Of a stretch of DNA of 64,000 nt, positions 26,748-35,626 are shown one piece after another. Position 1 is the stretch's first letter, and the number at the start of each line of letters is the position of its first letter. Position numbers and translations under genes: made by a program. Below the pieces are notes generated by a model that saw only the letters and a program-made list of their open reading frames with translations, was not told the DNA's origin and did not search any database. Source of the stretch: Arcticibacter sp. (GTDB lineage: Bacteria > Bacteroidota > Bacteroidia > 2-12-FULL-35-15); the NCBI GenBank assembly GCA_021155045.1, contig JAJNQB010000019.1, forward strand, positions 367,970 to 431,969. Direction: 5' to 3'.

Positions 26748-28340
26748 TTAGTTCTTTAAGATTTCATTTAATTCAAATAAATTGACTTTATGTGTAGAGA
26801 ATATTTGAGTGTAATTGCCTTTAATTTTTTCAATAAATGTGTAATAATCTCCAACATTTTGTGTGTCTCCATAGACTAAAATGTAATTTACATTGATATG
26901 GGTCGAGTCATTTATATTTCCATATTTTTGAACTAAATCATAAAACAACAATTCATTACCCATGAAGTACTTAGGGAATTCTCTTTTTTTATAAGAAACA
27001 GGGAAATAACCTTTAGAAGCTTCGTAATTATTCAATACTAATATTCTATTGTCGGCACCTAAGGATTCAACAAAGTGTCCGCCCAACCAATTATCGTTTT
27101 TACTTGTTAAGTATGTAAATAATCTACTGTTATTTGGAATTAAGGTAGAGACTTTTTCAAAATCTTTCTTTTCTGTATTTAACCACATTTGTCCATTTTG
27201 CTTTAATTCGATGTTCTTATACTGTCCAATTGATATTGTTATAATAAAAATAATTTTAAAAAAATTATTGCTACTTAATAACAGTACGGTGCTGAAAATT
27301 AAAAAAATTAAAAAGAAGTAAATTAATCTTATGGTAATGTAGCCACCATATCCATCATCGTTTGGCAGGATAAAAAGCATCAAAAATATACATACAACAA
27401 TAATATTGAAAGTTATTATTACATTATTTTGTTTTTTGTTTTTGATGTTTTTCTTTTTTTGTCTTATATAATAAAATGTAGTTGAAAACAGGTACAGCAG
27501 CAGGATAATGACAGTAAATGTTTTTGCCAATATTGATTCGTCATCTGAGAATACTTTAAATAAATCTCCATTGAGAATCATTATACATATTTCTTTTGAA
27601 GAAAGATAAATTTTTTCAATAGAATTATTTCCGATTCTGTTTTTAAAGTATAGTAAAGTTAAAATTATAGATGGAATACTAGCGATAACAATCGGAGAGT
27701 ATTTTTTTATAATATTTAAAGGGTTTGTTTTTTTATATTCAGTTAGTATTTCTACACATATATCTATGAATAAATAGATTAATGCAATAATTAATACAAA
27801 AAGATGAGAGAAATATATCAAAAGTAGAAGTACTGCAATTACAGGGCTTTTATAACTATTTTTTTCTTTATTGCTTAACCAAAATAATAATAGTAGCAAA
27901 AAGAATAAAATACCAATTGTAAAGTTGTAAAATCCTAAATAGAGTAAATAATAGTGGGTAAAGGGAAGACACAAAAATGAGAGGTAAGAATTTTTTTGGT
28001 TAATTCGTAAAATTAATTTTCTAAAAAAAATAGAAGTTAGTACAAGTGTTATTGAAATAACAATCTTTTCTGCTATATATGATTTTGTAAAAAAGAGTAA
28101 AACTGCAATAACAAAATGACCAATCCAATTGGGTACTAATTCAGTATTTATTGAAAAGATTTCCTCATATAATGTGGCATTTCCTGATATAAAAGCATTT
28201 ATTATATTTGAATTGTAAAGATGAGCCCCTCCGTCTAAAGTAGTAAAATACTTTTGTCCGAAAATGGGATACAACCCAACAAAGACTAGTGAATAGAAAA
28301 TTATCCCCTCTATATTAAAGTATTTAAGCAAATATTTCAT
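26748..28340 (-). CDS. Polytopic GT-C-like membrane protein
   Basis: This 530-residue protein has about eleven hydrophobic helices in its first 380 residues. The first loop carries FTTLDGGAHLYNSN, an aspartate in the position used by GT-C glycosyltransferases. The last 150 residues form a soluble C-terminal domain with DWLGGHFVESLGADNRILVL-like strands, as in related uncharacterised Bacteroidota membrane proteins. The family is not recognised. Its ATG overlaps the stop of the upstream GT2 gene in an ATGA, so the two are translationally coupled and likely act in one pathway, the GT2 loading a lipid carrier that this protein may use. Confidence 0.72.
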   Translation of the reverse strand: MKYLLKYFNIEGIIFYSLVFVGLYPIFGQKYFTTLDGGAHLYNSNIINAFISGNATLYEEIFSINTELVPNWIGHFVIAVLLFFTKSYIAEKIVISITLVLTSIFFRKLILRINQKNSYLSFLCLPFTHYYLLYLGFYNFTIGILFFLLLLLFWLSNKEKNSYKSPVIAVLLLLIYFSHLFVLIIALIYLFIDICVEILTEYKKTNPLNIIKKYSPIVIASIPSIILTLLYFKNRIGNNSIEKIYLSSKEICIMILNGDLFKVFSDDESILAKTFTVIILLLYLFSTTFYYIRQKKKNIKNKKQNNVIITFNIIVVCIFLMLFILPNDDGYGGYITIRLIYFFLIFLIFSTVLLLSSNNFFKIIFIITISIGQYKNIELKQNGQMWLNTEKKDFEKVSTLIPNNSRLFTYLTSKNDNWLGGHFVESLGADNRILVLNNYEASKGYFPVSYKKREFPKYFMGNELLFYDLVQKYGNINDSTHINVNYILVYGDTQNVGDYYTFIEKIKGNYTQIFSTHKVNLFELNEILKN

Positions 28341-29056
28341 TTGAAATTATACTTCAAAATGCACCAAATAGCTCTAAACCCATCTTTCCAACCAATTTTT
28401 TTACCTTCTTCATACGTTCTTCCGTAATAAGAAATACCTACTTCGTAAAATCTTATTTTGGGTATTCGGGATATTTTTGCGGTTACTTCTGGCTCAAAAC
28501 CAAATCGTTTTTCTTTAAGTTTTACACTCTGAATTATTTCTGTTTTAAATAATTTGTAACAAGTTTCCATGTCGGTCAAATTCAAATTTGTAAACATGTT
28601 TGACAAAAAGGTCAAAAATTTGTTTCCTATAGTATGCCAGAAAAATAATATCCGATGAGGTTTTCCTCCTATAAATCTCGATCCATAAACTACATCAGCA
28701 AAACCATTTATTACTGGTTTTAATAAAATGTTGTATTCTTCTGGGTCGTACTCCAAATCGGCATCTTGTATTATTAAATATTCTCCGGTTGCTAAAGATA
28801 TTCCTTTGTGTAAAGCTGCTCCTTTTCCTTGGTTGTACTCTTGATTAAATAAACGAATGTTGTGCTGTGTATTTTCTTGGATATAACGCTCAATCGTTTT
28901 TTGAGTTTCATCGGTTGAACAATCGTTTACAATGATGATTTCTTTTTGGATAGCATCAATAAGATTTACAGCAATTACCTTGTTTAGAATAAGGTGGATG
29001 GTTGCAGCCTCATTGTATGCTGGGATAATAATCGATAGTTTTTTTATTGTTGTCAT
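28337..29056 (-). CDS. GT2 family glycosyltransferase (DPM1-like)
   Basis: The protein has 239 residues with LSIIIPAYNEAATIHLIL, IIVNDCSTDETQKTI, the metal-site motif IQDADLEYDPEEY, and ADVVYGSRFIGGKP, all typical of polyprenyl-phosphate glucose/mannose synthases. ADLEYDPEEY and MKISR/RIPKIRFYEVGISYYGR-type C-terminal segments place it close to undecaprenyl-phosphate transferases. There is no transmembrane tail. Both ends overlap neighbouring genes by ATGA, with polytopic GT-C-like genes on each side. A second, decayed copy of its last 19 codons lies after the next gene. Confidence 0.92.
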   Translation of the reverse strand: MTTIKKLSIIIPAYNEAATIHLILNKVIAVNLIDAIQKEIIIVNDCSTDETQKTIERYIQENTQHNIRLFNQEYNQGKGAALHKGISLATGEYLIIQDADLEYDPEEYNILLKPVINGFADVVYGSRFIGGKPHRILFFWHTIGNKFLTFLSNMFTNLNLTDMETCYKLFKTEIIQSVKLKEKRFGFEPEVTAKISRIPKIRFYEVGISYYGRTYEEGKKIGWKDGFRAIWCILKYNFK

Positions 29057-30960
29057 TTGTTAAAATAATTAATCCATCTCAGCTCCATTTTTTCTATAAA
29101 AAAATCTTGCTTATTTGGATTCCAAATATACATTTTTAATTGGTCGCCATTTTTAATTTCAGTCGGAATAATGGAAGTATATGTTGCATAACTCAGTACG
29201 TTTGGATTCTTAAAAAAATCATTTACTCTTCCATTAAGCCATAAATACATTCCATCTTTATTTTCGAAGGAAACAATTATATAAACATTAGCAGATAATT
29301 TATTTAAACATTTAAAATCCAACTTAAACGAAAGCAAACTGTTTTGTTTAGGATAGTTCTCATTTATAAAAATATTAAACCCAGGGCTGTATTCCATTTC
29401 GGAAGTTTGGTTAAATAAATCAGTATTGGAGCTTAATGTAATGATGCTGTCAAAAACTATTTTATGTTCTTTAAAAGGATATTTTGGTTTTGCTAAAATG
29501 TTTTTTGTTGTAGGATAAATTTTAATTATTTCAAGGGAGTCTATGTTTGTTTTTGTCAAATCCTGAGGGCGTAAGAAGAAATAATCATCCAAATAATTTA
29601 GTGTTTTACTTCTTCGAGCTTGGTTTAGCCAATTTAGATTATTAACATTTCTGTAATAATTAATACTTGATTCCATTGGAAGCGGGACACCTATGGTAAC
29701 ATTAAATTTTTCGGAAGGAATTATTTTTATTTTTTCTAAATCTAACAACATTTCATTTGTTTCACAATCTTCTTTCCATTCATAAACATATTTTAAATTA
29801 AATGAAAAAAAAAAGTGCACAAAAACAAGGGTTGAAAATGTGTGGATGAGGTATCTGAAAAATTGTTTTTCCTTGTAAAGTTGGTTTATTAAAAACACAA
29901 ACACAAGCATTAAAAGTACATAAAGAAATAAAACGGCTCTTTCAATTAAAAAGAGAGTACCTAGCAAATAATGTTGAACCACTGTTGCAATAATGATTAA
30001 TAAAAAAACCGTCAGTAAGGAGCTTAAAAACATATTTTGAGGAGAAACATTTTTTTTGTAATGTTTAAGTCCAACAAAAATTATGGACGATGCAATTATG
30101 AGCAAAAAAATAAATTTTGTTAGTCGTTGTAGCCAGTAACTAAAATCTAATCCGTACCAAAGCCTTGGAACTATTGTTCCCAATGTATCTTTCCATAATC
30201 CATTTTCCCCTCCCATAAATAATGCTCCTGCTGCTCTCAAATTAAAAGAGTAGGGGAGGATGAACCATAATGCTAGTATCAAAAGTATGGATGGGATTAA
30301 AAGTTGAATTGCAGTTTTTGATATGCTTAAAGAAAGTTTATTATACGTTTTGTAATTATTATAAAATAAAAGTAATGCAATAACCCCAAACAAAACAACA
30401 GAGTAGTTTAATACAGTTAAATTTCCGAGTGTTGCTATTAATGAAAAAATAATTGAAAAAATAGCATATTTTGTTTTGTAATTATTGTATAACAATTGGT
30501 ATAAATAATATACGCTTACCATCATAAACCCTATTGAAATTGAATATCCTCGAGCTAATGAAAAAAAATCGAGCATAAATGGATTTAAATTTAAAATCAA
30601 AAATGCTGAAAATGCAATCCATTTGTTTTCGAATTTTAAAACAAGTTTTGCTGAATAGACAATAAAAAAAAGATGTGCAATTAATGAAGAAATTCTAAGA
30701 GAAAACTCACTTATGCCAAAATATTTTGTAAAAAACATACCACTCAATGTGGTTAATAAGTGATTGTTAGCTGACATCGTATCAAAGGCTTGAAGAATGA
30801 AAATATTATTTCTAATATATTCTATATATGATTGACCTTCATCCCATGTAATAGAAAGGATATAAGCTTTGTACGTTGTGTAAAGAAAAATCAAAAAACC
30901 AAAAATAAAAATTGCTTTTTGAGCAAGGCTATTTTTGGTTTTGTTGGTAATATTTGGCAT
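29053..30960 (-). CDS. Polytopic GT39-like membrane glycosyltransferase with C-terminal beta-sandwich
   Basis: The protein has 635 residues. A first helix is followed by LSITWDEGQSYIEYIRNN, a first-loop acidic pair as in GT-C enzymes, then FDTMSANNHLLTTLSG, typical of this family after the first loop. About eleven helices extend to residue 385. The C-terminal region from about 470 is a soluble beta-sandwich ending LKMYIWNPNKQDFFIEKMEL, related to those of the proteins at 14-16 kb and 22.8 kb. It overlaps the following GT2 gene by 4 bases and begins 7 bases after the scoB gene, so it may share that transcript. Confidence 0.8.
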   Translation of the reverse strand: MPNITNKTKNSLAQKAIFIFGFLIFLYTTYKAYILSITWDEGQSYIEYIRNNIFILQAFDTMSANNHLLTTLSGMFFTKYFGISEFSLRISSLIAHLFFIVYSAKLVLKFENKWIAFSAFLILNLNPFMLDFFSLARGYSISIGFMMVSVYYLYQLLYNNYKTKYAIFSIIFSLIATLGNLTVLNYSVVLFGVIALLLFYNNYKTYNKLSLSISKTAIQLLIPSILLILALWFILPYSFNLRAAGALFMGGENGLWKDTLGTIVPRLWYGLDFSYWLQRLTKFIFLLIIASSIIFVGLKHYKKNVSPQNMFLSSLLTVFLLIIIATVVQHYLLGTLFLIERAVLFLYVLLMLVFVFLINQLYKEKQFFRYLIHTFSTLVFVHFFFSFNLKYVYEWKEDCETNEMLLDLEKIKIIPSEKFNVTIGVPLPMESSINYYRNVNNLNWLNQARRSKTLNYLDDYFFLRPQDLTKTNIDSLEIIKIYPTTKNILAKPKYPFKEHKIVFDSIITLSSNTDLFNQTSEMEYSPGFNIFINENYPKQNSLLSFKLDFKCLNKLSANVYIIVSFENKDGMYLWLNGRVNDFFKNPNVLSYATYTSIIPTEIKNGDQLKMYIWNPNKQDFFIEKMELRWINYFNK

Positions 30961-30967
30961 GAATTAT

Positions 30968-31624
30968 TTAATCAATTATCATTTCTGGAATTTCACCTTC
31001 AATAATTAATTTTCCAAGTGTTGCTTTTTTTATGTCTTCAACAGAAACGCCAGGTGCTCTTTCTAATAGTTTAAATCCTTGTGGTGTTACATCTAAAACT
31101 GCTAATTCGGTAACAATTTTTTTAACGCACTTTACACCTGTAAGAGGTAAATCACATTTCGATAGTAGCTTTGATTCGCCTGCTTTATTTACATGTTGCA
31201 TAGCAACAATAATATTTTTTGCTGAAGCAACCAAATCCATTGCACCTCCCATTCCTTTCACCATTTTTCCTGGAATTTTCCAATTGGCGATATCTCCATT
31301 ATCAGCAACTTCCATTGCACCTAAAATTGTTAAATCTACTTTCCGTGAACGTATCATACCAAAGCTCATAGCTGAATCAAAAAATGCAGAACCAGGAACA
31401 GTTGTTATTGTTTGTTTTCCCGCATTAATTAAATCTGCATCTTCTTCTCCTTCAAAAGGAAATGGTCCCATACCAAGCAAGCCATTTTCTGATTGTAATA
31501 CTACATTCATTCCTTGCGGAATATAATTAGCTACTAACGTGGGAATACCAATTCCAAGATTCACGTAATAACCATCTTTAATTTCTTTAGCGATACGTTT
31601 CGCTATTCCAATTTTGTCAAGCAT
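30968..31624 (-). CDS. scoB: 3-oxoacid CoA-transferase subunit B
   Basis: This 218-residue protein matches the beta subunit of the succinyl-CoA:3-oxoacid / acetoacetate CoA-transferase family. It has GYYVNLGIGIPTLVANYI and the SENG motif, with the catalytic glutamate at residue 46 forming the CoA thioester. GMGGAMDLV and APGVSVEDIKKAT are conserved family segments. The enzyme moves CoA from succinyl-CoA to acetoacetate or a similar acid in ketone-body and branched-chain breakdown. The alpha subunit gene lies upstream, but a GxxExxY gene with flanking repeats has been inserted between the two. Confidence 0.93.
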   Translation of the reverse strand: MLDKIGIAKRIAKEIKDGYYVNLGIGIPTLVANYIPQGMNVVLQSENGLLGMGPFPFEGEEDADLINAGKQTITTVPGSAFFDSAMSFGMIRSRKVDLTILGAMEVADNGDIANWKIPGKMVKGMGGAMDLVASAKNIIVAMQHVNKAGESKLLSKCDLPLTGVKCVKKIVTELAVLDVTPQGFKLLERAPGVSVEDIKKATLGKLIIEGEIPEMIID

Positions 31625-31639
31625 ATTTTTAAAATTTTC

Positions 31640-31667
31640 TACGAATACGAATCTGTACGAATTCGTA
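31640..31667. repeat. Left arm of the GxxExxY cassette
   Basis: On the plus strand the words ACGAAT, ACGAAT and ACGAAT start at 31641, 31647 and 31657, and the last forms the perfect 12-base palindrome TACGAATTCGTA. It abuts the stop codon of the GxxExxY gene. The inverse words occur at the other end. Confidence 0.65.
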
Positions 31668-32063
31668 TTACATTATATTTACCATTCTTTTGTATATAAC
31701 TCCTGTTGATGAAAAATTTATAAGTATTGCTAATTGTAATCCTGTTGTTTTTAAGTATTGATTTACTTGATCTATGTTTTGTTTTGAAAAATTTGCATTC
31801 TTTTTTAGTTCAATGATTACTTTTTCATCCACTAAAAAATCGAAAAACATTTTCCCTACTAATTTTTCTTTAAATTTCACAGGTGAATAATGTTGTTCAG
31901 TAAATGATAGCTTTCTAATTTTTAACGCTTCTGCAAAGGCTCTTTGATAAAACTTTTCAGGGTGTCCGAATCCTAATTCATTGAACACGTCATAAGCGCA
32001 ACCAACTATCTGATAACTTAGTTCAGGATATAGTAAATCTTTTTTCTTTACAATTGCTGGCAT
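31668..32063 (-). CDS. GxxExxY protein (PD-(D/E)XK-like)
   Basis: The 131-residue protein carries the family motif G33-H-P-E36-K-F-Y39 inside ELGFGHPEKFYQRAF. It also has a nuclease-like core: FFDFLVDEKVIIELKK, where the acidic residue and E-L-K fit the PD-(D/E)XK pattern. GxxExxY proteins are widespread in Bacteroidota, often many per genome, and have no established function; a nucleic-acid activity is inferred from the fold. Its start codon lies inside one repeat arm and its stop touches the other. It interrupts a metabolic operon in sense orientation. Confidence 0.85.
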   Translation of the reverse strand: MPAIVKKKDLLYPELSYQIVGCAYDVFNELGFGHPEKFYQRAFAEALKIRKLSFTEQHYSPVKFKEKLVGKMFFDFLVDEKVIIELKKNANFSKQNIDQVNQYLKTTGLQLAILINFSSTGVIYKRMVNIM

Positions 32064-32090
32064 TCGTACTTTCGTATAAATTCGTATTTG
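32061..32090. repeat. Right arm of the GxxExxY cassette
   Basis: Read on the minus strand, this is a series of ACGAAT-like words with spacings of 4 and 2 bases that runs into the ATG of the GxxExxY gene. Compared with the solo arm at 19551, 22 of 26 positions agree, including the spacing. Confidence 0.65.
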
Positions 32091-32092
32091 TT

Positions 32093-32800
32093 TTATCTTT
32101 TTCTTACCGTTCGCTGCTCAATTCGTTTTTCATAATTTATGCCTTGAAATATTCTGTGTACGTATATTCCAGGCGTATGAATATGATCTGGATCTAACTC
32201 ACCAGCAGGCACTAGTTCTTCTACTTCTGCAATTGTAATTTTGCCGGCCATTGCCATCATTGGATTAAAGTTGCGTGCCGTTTCTCTGAAAATTAAATTT
32301 CCATGTGTATCACCTTTCCATGCTTTTACAATAGCAAAGTCGGCATCAAAAGCCATTTCCATCAGAAACTCTTTTTCTTCTCCTTCCACTTTAAATTTTC
32401 TAGTTTCTTTTCCGATTGCTACTTCTGTTCCAACACCTGCTGGAGTGAATATTGCAGGCATTCCATATCCAGCAGCTAAACAACGAGTAGCTAGTGTTCC
32501 TTGCGGAATTAATTCTACTTCTAACTCGCCACTTAGTAATTGTCGTTCAAATTCTGCATTTTCACCAACATAAGATGAAATCATTTTTTTTACTTGGCGT
32601 GTTTTCAACATCAGCCCAATTCCAAAATCATCTACACCCGCATTGTTTGAAATACATGTTAAACCTTTAATACCTTTTTTTACAATTGCTGAAATGCAAT
32701 TTTCTGGAATACCACATAAGCCAAATCCTCCAAGCATTAAAGTCGCGTTGTCTTTAATGTCTTTAATGGCTTCATCTGCATTTTTTACTGTTTTATTCAT
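32093..32800 (-). CDS. scoA: 3-oxoacid CoA-transferase subunit A
   Basis: This 235-residue protein is the alpha subunit of the CoA-transferase. ATLMLGGFGLCGIPENCI is the glycine-rich CoA-binding segment, followed by ISNNAGVDDFGIG and a conserved PQGTLATRCLAAGYGMPAI. GNLIFRETARNFNP and EVEELVPAGELDPDHIHTPG are standard for the ScoA/AtoD type. With ScoB it should form the heterodimeric or heterotetrameric enzyme. Its start ATG overlaps the stop of the ORF6N gene (ATGA), while 30 bases of repeat and the GxxExxY gene separate it from scoB. Confidence 0.94.
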   Translation of the reverse strand: MNKTVKNADEAIKDIKDNATLMLGGFGLCGIPENCISAIVKKGIKGLTCISNNAGVDDFGIGLMLKTRQVKKMISSYVGENAEFERQLLSGELEVELIPQGTLATRCLAAGYGMPAIFTPAGVGTEVAIGKETRKFKVEGEEKEFLMEMAFDADFAIVKAWKGDTHGNLIFRETARNFNPMMAMAGKITIAEVEELVPAGELDPDHIHTPGIYVHRIFQGINYEKRIEQRTVRKR

Positions 32801-33351
32801 TTTGTGTTCTTTAATTTGAATCCTACTTTTTGTCTAGGTTTTTCTTCCGTTTTTTTCTCCAATAGTTCATCTAAATATTGAAAGACAAGGTCAATATTTT
32901 TACTTTGGTTTCCTAATTTGTTTTTCATCTGCTCAATTTCACTTCTTAATTCGGATGTGTCTAGAAGGATCTGTTTGATTTTAGTAAATATTCTTATTAT
33001 TTGAATATTTACCGCAATTGCTTGTTTGCTTTTTAATACACTTGATAGCATTGCAACACCTTGTTCGGTAAATGCAAAAGGTGCATATCTCAAACCCATT
33101 CTGTCTGAATCATTGGAGGTCACATTTTGTGATCTCCAATTTTCTAATTCTGATTTATTTAACTCGAACATAAAATCTGAAGGAAATCTTTCATGATTTC
33201 TCTTAACAGCCTGTTTTAAAACTCTTGTTTCTACTCCGTATAAAGATGCCAAATCTCTGTCGAGCATTACTTTGTGACCTCTAATAAAATAAATTTGATT
33301 TAAAACAATATCGTCAGAAATTGCAATTTCATTTTTTATTTTTTTAGCCAT
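32797..33351 (-). CDS. ORF6N domain-containing protein
   Basis: The protein has 184 residues. Residues about 12-95 match the ORF6N domain, a DNA-binding-type module of phage and mobile-element regulators: VLNQIYFIRGHKVMLDRDLA, LYGVETRVLKQAVKRN and RFPSDFMFELNKSE. RYAPFAFTEQGVAMLSSVL and a C-terminal coiled-coil-like stretch (LRSEIEQMKNKLGNQSKNID) follow, as in most chromosomal ORF6N proteins. The function is not known. It starts on the base after the PBP1A stop and overlaps scoA by ATGA, so it is translationally locked into the operon without flanking repeats that I can see. Confidence 0.9.
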   Translation of the reverse strand: MAKKIKNEIAISDDIVLNQIYFIRGHKVMLDRDLASLYGVETRVLKQAVKRNHERFPSDFMFELNKSELENWRSQNVTSNDSDRMGLRYAPFAFTEQGVAMLSSVLKSKQAIAVNIQIIRIFTKIKQILLDTSELRSEIEQMKNKLGNQSKNIDLVFQYLDELLEKKTEEKPRQKVGFKLKNTK

Positions 33352-35613
33352 TTAATAAAAATCATCCGTTTGATTAAAATTTTCTTTGCCTTCTTCTAAT
33401 TCTTTATTATACTTGCTACAATCCATTTCAATGTCAATTTTTTTAGCAGGTTTTTCAAAATCTCCTTGTGTAAGTTTGATAGATTTATCTGCATAAATTT
33501 TTGTCATGTATTTTGCAAAAATTGGTAAAGCCATGCTAGCTCCTTGTCCTAAGTCGGTTGTGTTAAAATGGATAGATCGGTCTTCGCCACCAACCCAGCA
33601 TCCAGAAACTAAATCAGGCGTAATTCCCATAAACCATCCATCAGAATTATTTTGTGTGGTGCCTGTTTTACCTGCCATAGGTTGATTAAGTTTATATCTA
33701 TATCTTAATCGTACTCCAGTACCAGATGTAACTACACCTTTCATTAGCTGAATCATGACATAAGCTTTTTCTTCACTTAATACTTCTTCTGTTTTAGGAA
33801 CAAAATCGGCTAAAACTTTTCCATTTTTATCTTCTATACGTGTAACAAATGTTGGTTGAATCCAAGTTCCTTTGTTTGCAAAAGTTGCATTTGCTCCTAC
33901 CATTTCAAAAACAGAAATTTCTGGAGTCCCTAAACATATTGCTGGAACAGCTTCTATGGGAGATACAATTCCCATGCGTCTTGCTAAATCAACTGTTGCT
34001 TGTGGACCAAATTGTTTCATAAAATATGCTGAAATATAATTTACAGAATTTGCCAAAGCTTGTTGAATGGTTAACATTTTGCCATTTAATTTATCATCAG
34101 AATTTGATGGTGTCCATTCTTTCCCATCGTAACTAATTGTTGTAGGAACGTTTGGTAGGCGGTAGCATGGCGAATATCCTTCTTGAATGGCTAAAGCATA
34201 AACAAATGGTTTAAAAGTAGAGCCTACTTGTCGTGCATGCCCAATCTGCACATGGTCGTACTGAAAATATTTATGATTTATTCCTCCAACCCATGCTTTT
34301 ATATAGCCTGTTTGTGGCTCAATAGACATGAATCCCGCTTGTAAAAAATATTTTGCATATCTAATAGAATCCCATGGGCTGAGGATAGTATCTTTTTCAC
34401 CTTGCCAAGTAAATAATTTCATTGGAATTGGTGTATTAAAAATTTTCTCAATTTCTTCTAACGATAAACCAGCTTTCTTTAAAACTCTATAACGTTCTGT
34501 CCTCTTCATAGATGTATTCATGATTGTTTGAATTTCATCTTTTGAAACATTCCAAGCAAAAGGTGCATTTTTTTTACGGGCACAATCTTTGAAAAATGCT
34601 GCTTGCAAATCCGTTAAATGTTCTGTTACTGCTTGTTCTGCGTAATGCTGCATACGAGAATCAAGTGTAGTATATATTTTTAATCCATCGCGATACACAT
34701 CATATTTTGTTCCATCAGGTTTTCTGTTTTCTTCACACCATTTTTTTAAAAAAACATCACGAAGATATTCTCTAAAATAAGGAGCTAAACCTTCGTTGTG
34801 GTCTTCAGGATGAAAATCAAGTTTTAATGGAATTTTTTTAATGGAATCGCAAGCTTCTTTTGTAAGATATCCGTATTTACACATTTGTTGTAATACTGTA
34901 TTTCTTCTGCCTTCAGATTTGTCGCGAAAACGATTTGGATTAAATAGAGATGGATTTTTTGCCATTCCTACAAGCATGGCAGCTTGTTCAATTGAAAGCG
35001 AGTCGGGAGTGGTGTTAAAATAAATTTGTGCTGCAGATTTTATTCCAACAGCATTGTTTACAAAATCGAATTTATTCAAATACAAAGCAATAATTTCTTC
35101 TTTTGTATATTCTCTTTCTAGTTTTACAGCAATAATCCATTCTTTGAATTTTCTAATTATCAATCCGATTTTGCTTAGATCTTCTCTTGGAAAAAGCATT
35201 TTAGCCAACTGTTGTGAAATGGTACTTCCTCCTCCACTAGAAGAACTTCCTGTAACAGCACCAGCAATTGCTCTTCCTAATGCTCTTATGTCAATTCCTG
35301 AATGCTCAAAAAAACGAGCATCTTCTGTTGCAACCAAAGCGTTTACAACATTGGGTGAAATTTCATGAAATTTTACATTGGTTCTGTTTTCTGCATAAAA
35401 TTTTCCAATAACTTTTAAATCGCTTGAATATATTTCCGTTGCTAAAAGAGTTTTAGGGTTTTGCAATTCTTCTGTGTCTGGTAAATCGGAGAATAAACGA
35501 ACAAACAATACTGTTAAAAATATTCCAATAATAGGGCTTGAAAAAAGTATCCAAAACCAAATAATTGATTTTTTAAAATTTTGTTTTTTTTCTTTTGTGT
35601 TGTTTGTTGACAT
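33352..35613 (-). CDS. Penicillin-binding protein 1A (bifunctional transglycosylase/transpeptidase)
   Basis: This 753-residue class A PBP polymerises and crosslinks peptidoglycan outside the inner membrane. An N-terminal anchor at residues 15-41 precedes a GT51 domain with EDARFFEHSGID and GGSTISQQLAKMLF. The transpeptidase domain has the S-x-x-K motif in GSTFKPF (serine near residue 464), the SxN-type motif in ANSVNYISA and KTGTTQNNSDGW. The C-terminus is short and polar. The upstream genes gldH, ricT and holB form a conserved Bacteroidota group, and the ORF6N gene starts immediately after its stop. Confidence 0.95.
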   Translation of the reverse strand: MSTNNTKEKKQNFKKSIIWFWILFSSPIIGIFLTVLFVRLFSDLPDTEELQNPKTLLATEIYSSDLKVIGKFYAENRTNVKFHEISPNVVNALVATEDARFFEHSGIDIRALGRAIAGAVTGSSSSGGGSTISQQLAKMLFPREDLSKIGLIIRKFKEWIIAVKLEREYTKEEIIALYLNKFDFVNNAVGIKSAAQIYFNTTPDSLSIEQAAMLVGMAKNPSLFNPNRFRDKSEGRRNTVLQQMCKYGYLTKEACDSIKKIPLKLDFHPEDHNEGLAPYFREYLRDVFLKKWCEENRKPDGTKYDVYRDGLKIYTTLDSRMQHYAEQAVTEHLTDLQAAFFKDCARKKNAPFAWNVSKDEIQTIMNTSMKRTERYRVLKKAGLSLEEIEKIFNTPIPMKLFTWQGEKDTILSPWDSIRYAKYFLQAGFMSIEPQTGYIKAWVGGINHKYFQYDHVQIGHARQVGSTFKPFVYALAIQEGYSPCYRLPNVPTTISYDGKEWTPSNSDDKLNGKMLTIQQALANSVNYISAYFMKQFGPQATVDLARRMGIVSPIEAVPAICLGTPEISVFEMVGANATFANKGTWIQPTFVTRIEDKNGKVLADFVPKTEEVLSEEKAYVMIQLMKGVVTSGTGVRLRYRYKLNQPMAGKTGTTQNNSDGWFMGITPDLVSGCWVGGEDRSIHFNTTDLGQGASMALPIFAKYMTKIYADKSIKLTQGDFEKPAKKIDIEMDCSKYNKELEEGKENFNQTDDFY

Positions 35614-35626
35614 TCAAAATAAATTT

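Larger units (their letters stand above)
31640..32090 (-). mobile_element. GxxExxY gene cassette bounded by inverted ACGAAT-word arms
   Basis: The cassette fills the space between the two CoA-transferase subunit genes. Its left arm (31640-31667) holds three ACGAAT words and ends in TACGAATTCGTA; its right arm (32061-32090) holds ATTCGTA-type words, the reverse complement. Removing it would leave a normal short intercistronic gap of about 17 bases. The gene inside points the same way as the host operon. No transposase is encoded, so mobilisation would have to be in trans. That it is mobile is inference. Confidence 0.6.

Noticed and set aside
32797..33351. Prophage or phage remnant, because of the ORF6N domain
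   Set aside because: No integrase, structural or lysis gene is near and the flanking genes are housekeeping.
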